This document shows positions 59,531 through 64,000 of a stretch of DNA of 64,000 bases, one piece after another. Position numbers and translations under genes: made by a program. The stretch is from Hippophae tibetana (taxonomy: Eukaryota > Streptophyta > Magnoliopsida > Rosales > Elaeagnaceae). Every line of letters begins with the position of its first letter. Position 1 is the stretch's first letter. The notes under the pieces are model-generated. The model did no database searches and was not told where the DNA came from. It saw only the letters and a program-made list of their open reading frames with translations. The stretch lies in contig CM072811.1 in assembly GCA_037013495.1 (NCBI GenBank), forward strand, positions 40,005,452 to 40,069,451, given 5' to 3'.

Positions 59531-61180
59531 CAATGTAAGCATTCTTTAGGGTGGGAGTCATGTGTAGTGAAACTTTTTGGATATGATTACAATAATTGAG
59601 TAATGGAGGATTAATCTTTGTAAAAGGAATCCAAAGTCCTAGTTTGATTGAACAAAGTAAGAATCCAAAGTTGTTTTTGAAATAAATCATACATAAAGCA
59701 AATTTGGAGGGTAAAATTTTACTGAACACATGTGAAGAGCACTTTTATGTTTTTGACAAAACCACCTAACTCCATTATCCCTTCCCATGTGTGATCCTTG
59801 CTAGCTGTATTCCTGATATGACTGACCTCTTTGTAGTATTCTACCAGCATTTTTTTCCCCAATAATTATTATTTATCCGTGTAAATTGAGATATATCTCA
59901 ACTAAAATTCAATCTATTTTCTATAATAAAGCCGTTAATGAAAGACTTTTGTTAGTTACTTTTGTGACATAAAATTAGATTACTGTCCATTACATATAGA
60001 GATAGATTTTTTAATAGTATATAATTGGAACCATAATTATCCTTGAAAAACTAACAATTTTTTTCTTAAAAATAAATATAACATATCAGTAAAAGTAAAA
60101 ACAGAGATAATTATTACAATAACAAATTTATAATTTCACAAACTTGAACATATATTAATATAATTAAATTAAATTTTATTTATTTTTATTTTTTATTTCA
60201 CATGTATTAAATAATTAAAAAATAAAAATTAATGTTAATGTTAATGTCCCTCTATTTTTTTTCTATCATAAAAGCTTGGATGGAAGGGAAGGCTTTTGTT
60301 GGTTGTATTTATTCCGTAAAATTACAATACTACCCATCACATAATTATATTAATTACATAGTTTTATACCTGCCATGTTTCTACCAAATAAGTCAAATTT
60401 ATAATGAAAATACCTATAAATTTATTTAATTAATATTCATTATTATTTAATAAGTTAATTTTAATTACACTTAAGGTTATACTAATATATTTTATACAAA
60501 ACTATCGATTTCTTTCAATTAAGTCTCAATATATATAATCTTTTAGATTTAAAAAAAACTATTTTTTTAGTTTTAAAAAATATGACTTATTAAAAACAAA
60601 TATTATTATAATAATAATTTTTTATTAAAATATTATTCTTTCTTTTCAAGTAATTAAAACATAATTAAAAATTAATTATTTAACAATAACTAATATCAAA
60701 TTATTTTCAAAAAATATTTAATTTAATATTTAGTTATTATCTTTATTTGTATTTTAATATTTTATTGATTTTTATTTTTTAAAATAAAAATTATATTTAA
60801 ATAATTTTATAATATTACTATTGTTGATTTTATCTTAACTAATTTCATACTAAGTTTTATTTTTATCTTTATAAAGAGATTTTGTTTTATCACATTTTAA
60901 TCACTTAAAAGTGAAAAAATATATATATTTTATAGAGAATTCATTAAAATAATATTATTTGTTCTAAATTAATCCATTTTCATAAAGTTGTTAGACTAAA
61001 AAACACATTTAAATTCTAAAAAAATAAACGACACATAGTTCATAATGTATGGGAGTTTTTTAGCCCGTTTCCTATATTTTAATATATTATTTTTGAGTGT
61101 GTAAATTTGACAGAAAATATTCAATTAAATATGTATATAACTCACTCATAAATGAGTTAACATAGTTTATTAAATTAGGG

Positions 61181-62417
61181 GTGTACAAAATATTCATTCA
61201 TTTAATCAATCTATAAAATTTGTCTTCATATACATTTATTTTTGTACATTTATTTCTCCACATATATATATATCAAAAAGTATAGAATATATAGTTATTG
61301 AAATCATCTCGTCGAAAAACTTTTGAAACTAGTTTTATTTTCTCGAGAATCGATTGAAAAATGGATGAATAAACCCTGAATTGGTTTCTATGTCTATCCA
61401 ACAAACCAACCCAATTTTTTCCCTATCATGTGCAAAATTGGCATGTTTGGCACCCATTTGCATTGGTGGCACATGTGACACCATCTGATGTTTGTTCAAC
61501 TTGAAATTTTGTAGGGAGATTATTTGGCACGTGATCTTTCTAATAGTGGTCTCAAATTTTTCATATGGTTCACAAATTTTAAGATCCAAACAGAGGACAC
61601 TATGTTAAACAAAAAAGTGAAAAATGGGTCACTTTTAGGTTGAGCCAGCATGGTCAACTCACTAGGACTTCTTGTCCGACAACCCCACTCTCTAGAGGTG
61701 TCAAAAATTGAGCCATCGTTTAGTGGTAATGAACCATATGGACTGAACTTATCTGCCTGACCTGTAGGCTCTGACCTCGCTAGGACAGTCACATCTCCAA
61801 TTTGAGCTTGTGTGGATGTGGACCAGATTCGATTTTGTATGGGTATTAGAAAATACCACAAGGACATTTTATGGTTCAGGTATTTGTGTCCCTTGGAAGG
61901 TTAATTAGTGATGCTTATGCATTACTGAGTTTGGCCGACGATTGTGTGCCAGGCATACTTAGTCTGGCCACTCCTTAGGTGGTGGTGAATGAGTGATAAT
62001 GTGACAGATGTACTCGTCTGATAACGCAGTTAGTGAGGTCAAAAGAAGTGTGAACCATGTTTCTCTGTTCTTTGTTGAGGATAGAGTCTTGATTCTAGCA
62101 ACCTGTACAAGTGGTTCCATAATTTGTTGGATATGAGGTGGGACCTTATTATCCCTTGCAGGAGCATGGATTTCTCAGTCAAGAGGTTGGATCATCTTGA
62201 AATGACATAAAGAAGTAGCCTTTATTGACCACATAGAGTGAACTTCTTCTAGAGTAACTTTCTTTAGAAATTTTAGGGTCTTTTTTCAAAGACCACCTAG
62301 TTCAAAATGTTAAAGGACATTGTAAATCTTTTCCTCTTTAGTTGTGATTAAACTAGCAGAACACACTCATTCCCATGAATGGTACTAGACGTTGATGTTA
62401 ATTTTTATTAACACCAT
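61181..62417 (-). other. Possible interior of a Ty3/gypsy element
   Basis: Less AT-rich than its surroundings. It lies where the gag leader would be for the LTR at 62418-62933. Minus-strand frames give short protein-like runs, for example HIQQIMEPLVQVARIK near 62150 and a 115-codon open frame at 61867-61520, but I recognise no domain. The downstream end (61181-61400) is unclear. Confidence 0.35.
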
Positions 62418-62933
62418 TGATGTGATGCACTTTTACTTCCTGTGAACCTAATAATATAAACTATAATATTAGGACCTTGGAACACCATAAAGTGTGGTAG
62501 TCTTTGGCCCTTCAATGCTTAAGTAAGGCCAGGTATTGAGAGAAAAAAGGGATTAGTGTCTCTCCTTGTGATGCAAAAAGATAAAAAAGATAGATATTTT
62601 GGGAGAGTATATAACCTCAGTATCTATAGTTGAAAAGTTAAGAAGTTATGTTATAATGTTTAGTAGTTGTGACTATTTATAGGAAAGAATATACATGATG
62701 ATAACTCTTATCCATGATGATAAAATTATCTTTGAATCTTGAATTTTTATCTACTTAATATCTTATTATCGGATAACTAAGAGTTTGAATGCTAATTGAA
62801 TATCATGATAAATATTTAAATGATATTAATACTTATCTACTAATTCAGCTCTAATTGAACTTACTTGAAAGTTATTTGCTCACTAATATATCTCATATTA
62901 TGCCACGTGATGTTTACTATTTTACACCCAACA
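62418..62933 (-). repeat. Probable Ty3/gypsy LTR
   Basis: 516 bp, TGATGTG...CCCAACA on the plus strand. TATA box CTATAAATAG on the minus strand (about 62673-62683). Left of it, acaccattgatg reads TGGTGTTAATAAAAATT in element sense, a decayed version of the TGGCGCCG-type primer site expected for plant Tat-like gypsy elements. No second LTR in the window. Confidence 0.5.
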
Positions 62934-63233
62934 TATATATGTAAAGTTAATAAAATAATATAAATATTGAATATCAATAATTGTGCCACAAAATTGAGTG
63001 ACGCACTTTCATGGTAAGTGCCTGCTCCAATACTAGTATATTTGAAATATTTATCTCTTTAAATCAAGCTCTTGAATTAGGAACCAAAGAGTTTACAATC
63101 ACAAAACCATCCAAGTAGAATGTTTCTTTAAAGAGCAAAATAAATCAAGTAAATTTTAACTTGTTCATCTTCATTTTTGTAATTGAAATAAAGCTATAAT
63201 TTGTTTTCCTCTCTTGTACCGTGTTATACATAT

Positions 63234-63891
63234 TGTTGATACAAGTATGTTAAAACAGTATTGAAACAATATTATCGATAACCTAAAATGAACTGCTTAG
63301 AAAACTGAAAAATAACTTAGAATTGGTGAGAGAATTTTTTTCGTAGTGAGATGAGTTTGCAGATTGTTGTGTTAAAATTGAGAGCTCAGGCCCTGTATTT
63401 ATAGGTTTTAGAAATGGTGTGGCCATTATGATAATAATGGTAATATCTGAAAATGAAGAGAGTAATGACCATTTTCTGAGTAATGAAGAGTAACGACCAT
63501 TTCGTCATTAAAAGAAAATAACGGTTATATTCTGAGTAAACGAAAATAACGGTTGTTTTTTCTGAGAAAAAATGTAACAACTATTTTTTGAGTGGAAAAG
63601 TTTTTTTTTTAATATTTAAAAAAATGTCACCTCATCTTACACATACATACACTCGGAATCGGCATAGCACGACCGGTCGGACGGACGGAAAACGGAGGCG
63701 GCGGCACACGCGCGTTTGTGGTATCACATTTTCCTAGGTACTCTCCCCTTTCAAAAAAGTGGGTACCTCTTAGGGCCTAATCCCAATAGTCAACTCTTTA
63801 CTATTTATACATCTTTTAAGTAGTGTAAAAAGGCAATGTGGGGAAAGGCTATACTAGTTTTTTTTAATAAATATTCATCCTTTTTTCAACA
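63234..63891 (-). repeat. 3' LTR of a copia element continuing off the window
   Basis: 658 bp, TGTTGAT...TTCAACA. Minus-strand TATA box CCTATAAATACAGGG (about 63396-63410). Upstream U3 contains repeated (A)TAACGG(T/A) motifs (63480-63560) and a CpG-rich block (63660-63715). A polypurine-tract complement (atctcccacttg, 63892-63903) abuts its right end, so the body of the element lies to the right of the window. Confidence 0.85.
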
Positions 63892-64000
63892 ATCTCCCAC
63901 TTGAATTTTATATAAAAATAATTTTCATCGAGGAACCGATCAATTAAAAATATAAGATTGTGCATAAGCAAAAGGTGTCTATCAACTTGAATCTTTGCAT
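63892..64000 (-). other. 3' internal end of copia element
   Basis: Starts with the polypurine-tract complement. The remaining 97 bases look like the short non-coding stretch between pol and LTR; no coding frame can be assigned in this length. Confidence 0.65.

Larger units (their letters stand above)
54532..61180. other. AT-rich intergenic DNA
   Basis: No gene or transposon recognised on either strand. Contains microsatellites listed separately and a small duplicated segment near 55725-55790 and 55940-56000 (gacttttcatttgtcaataaat ... gagttacaaaat). 59540-59860 is less AT-rich and could be unique host DNA. Confidence 0.5.

Noticed and set aside
61520..61867. 115-codon open frame as a host gene
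   Set aside because: No recognisable domain or splice context; it lies where the interior of the gypsy element at 62418 would be.

Overview
The window is repeat-dominated, AT-rich nuclear DNA from a flowering plant, probably a dicot. The evidence is endogenous pararetroviruses (family Caulimoviridae), Ty1/copia and Ty3/gypsy LTR retrotransposons with plant-type primer-binding sites, a CACTA (En/Spm) transposase and long AT-rich intergenic DNA. The species cannot be named. I see no bacterial genes, tRNA, rRNA or CRISPR, and no intact protein-coding gene: every recognisable coding region is broken by stops, frameshifts or deletions.

Layout. 1-2050: remnant of a copia gag/protease/pre-integrase region on the minus strand. 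2052-9646: pararetrovirus copy A (minus), split by a 1767-bp gypsy solo LTR at 7759-9525 with a perfect 5-bp target duplication. 9647-11036: hairpin and direct repeats. 11037-14930: 5' part of a CACTA element with TNP2-like transposase. 14931-36465: a cluster of four more pararetrovirus copies in alternating orientation, B (+, 14931-22355), C (-, 22356-27618), D (+, 27629-34569) and E (-, 34567-36465). 36466-42693: host-like sequence with exon-like blocks, one of them split by a near-complete copia element (37467-42049, 5-bp target duplication AGATA). 42694-45790: a decayed second copia with one LTR. 45791-48795: AT-rich, with a possible last host exon near 45952. 48796-54531: a 5.7-kb non-coding LTR element (LARD-like) with 1.9-kb LTRs. 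54532-62417: AT-rich intergenic DNA with microsatellites. 62418-62933: a probable gypsy LTR. 63234-63891: a copia LTR whose element continues beyond the window.

The pararetrovirus copies share one plan: leader starting at a tRNA-Met primer site, ORF1 (movement protein, V/I/P-rich linker, coat protein with zinc knuckle, aspartic protease, reverse transcriptase, RNase H), then ORF2 of unknown function whose ATG overlaps the ORF1 stop by 8 bases, then a tandem-repeat non-coding region and a 35S-like promoter. This two-ORF plan fits florendoviruses (inference from known family organisation; a phylogeny was not possible here). All copies are defective, and each of the four larger ones lacks a different part of the reverse transcriptase.

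The most unusual signals are the alternating head-to-head and tail-to-tail arrangement of copies B-E with breakpoints at the primer site and TATA box, a reverse-transcriptase deletion in copy D at a repeated 14-base microhomology, the conserved ORF1/ORF2 overlap, and the copy-number-variable 'TGGAC' tandem repeat behind ORF2.
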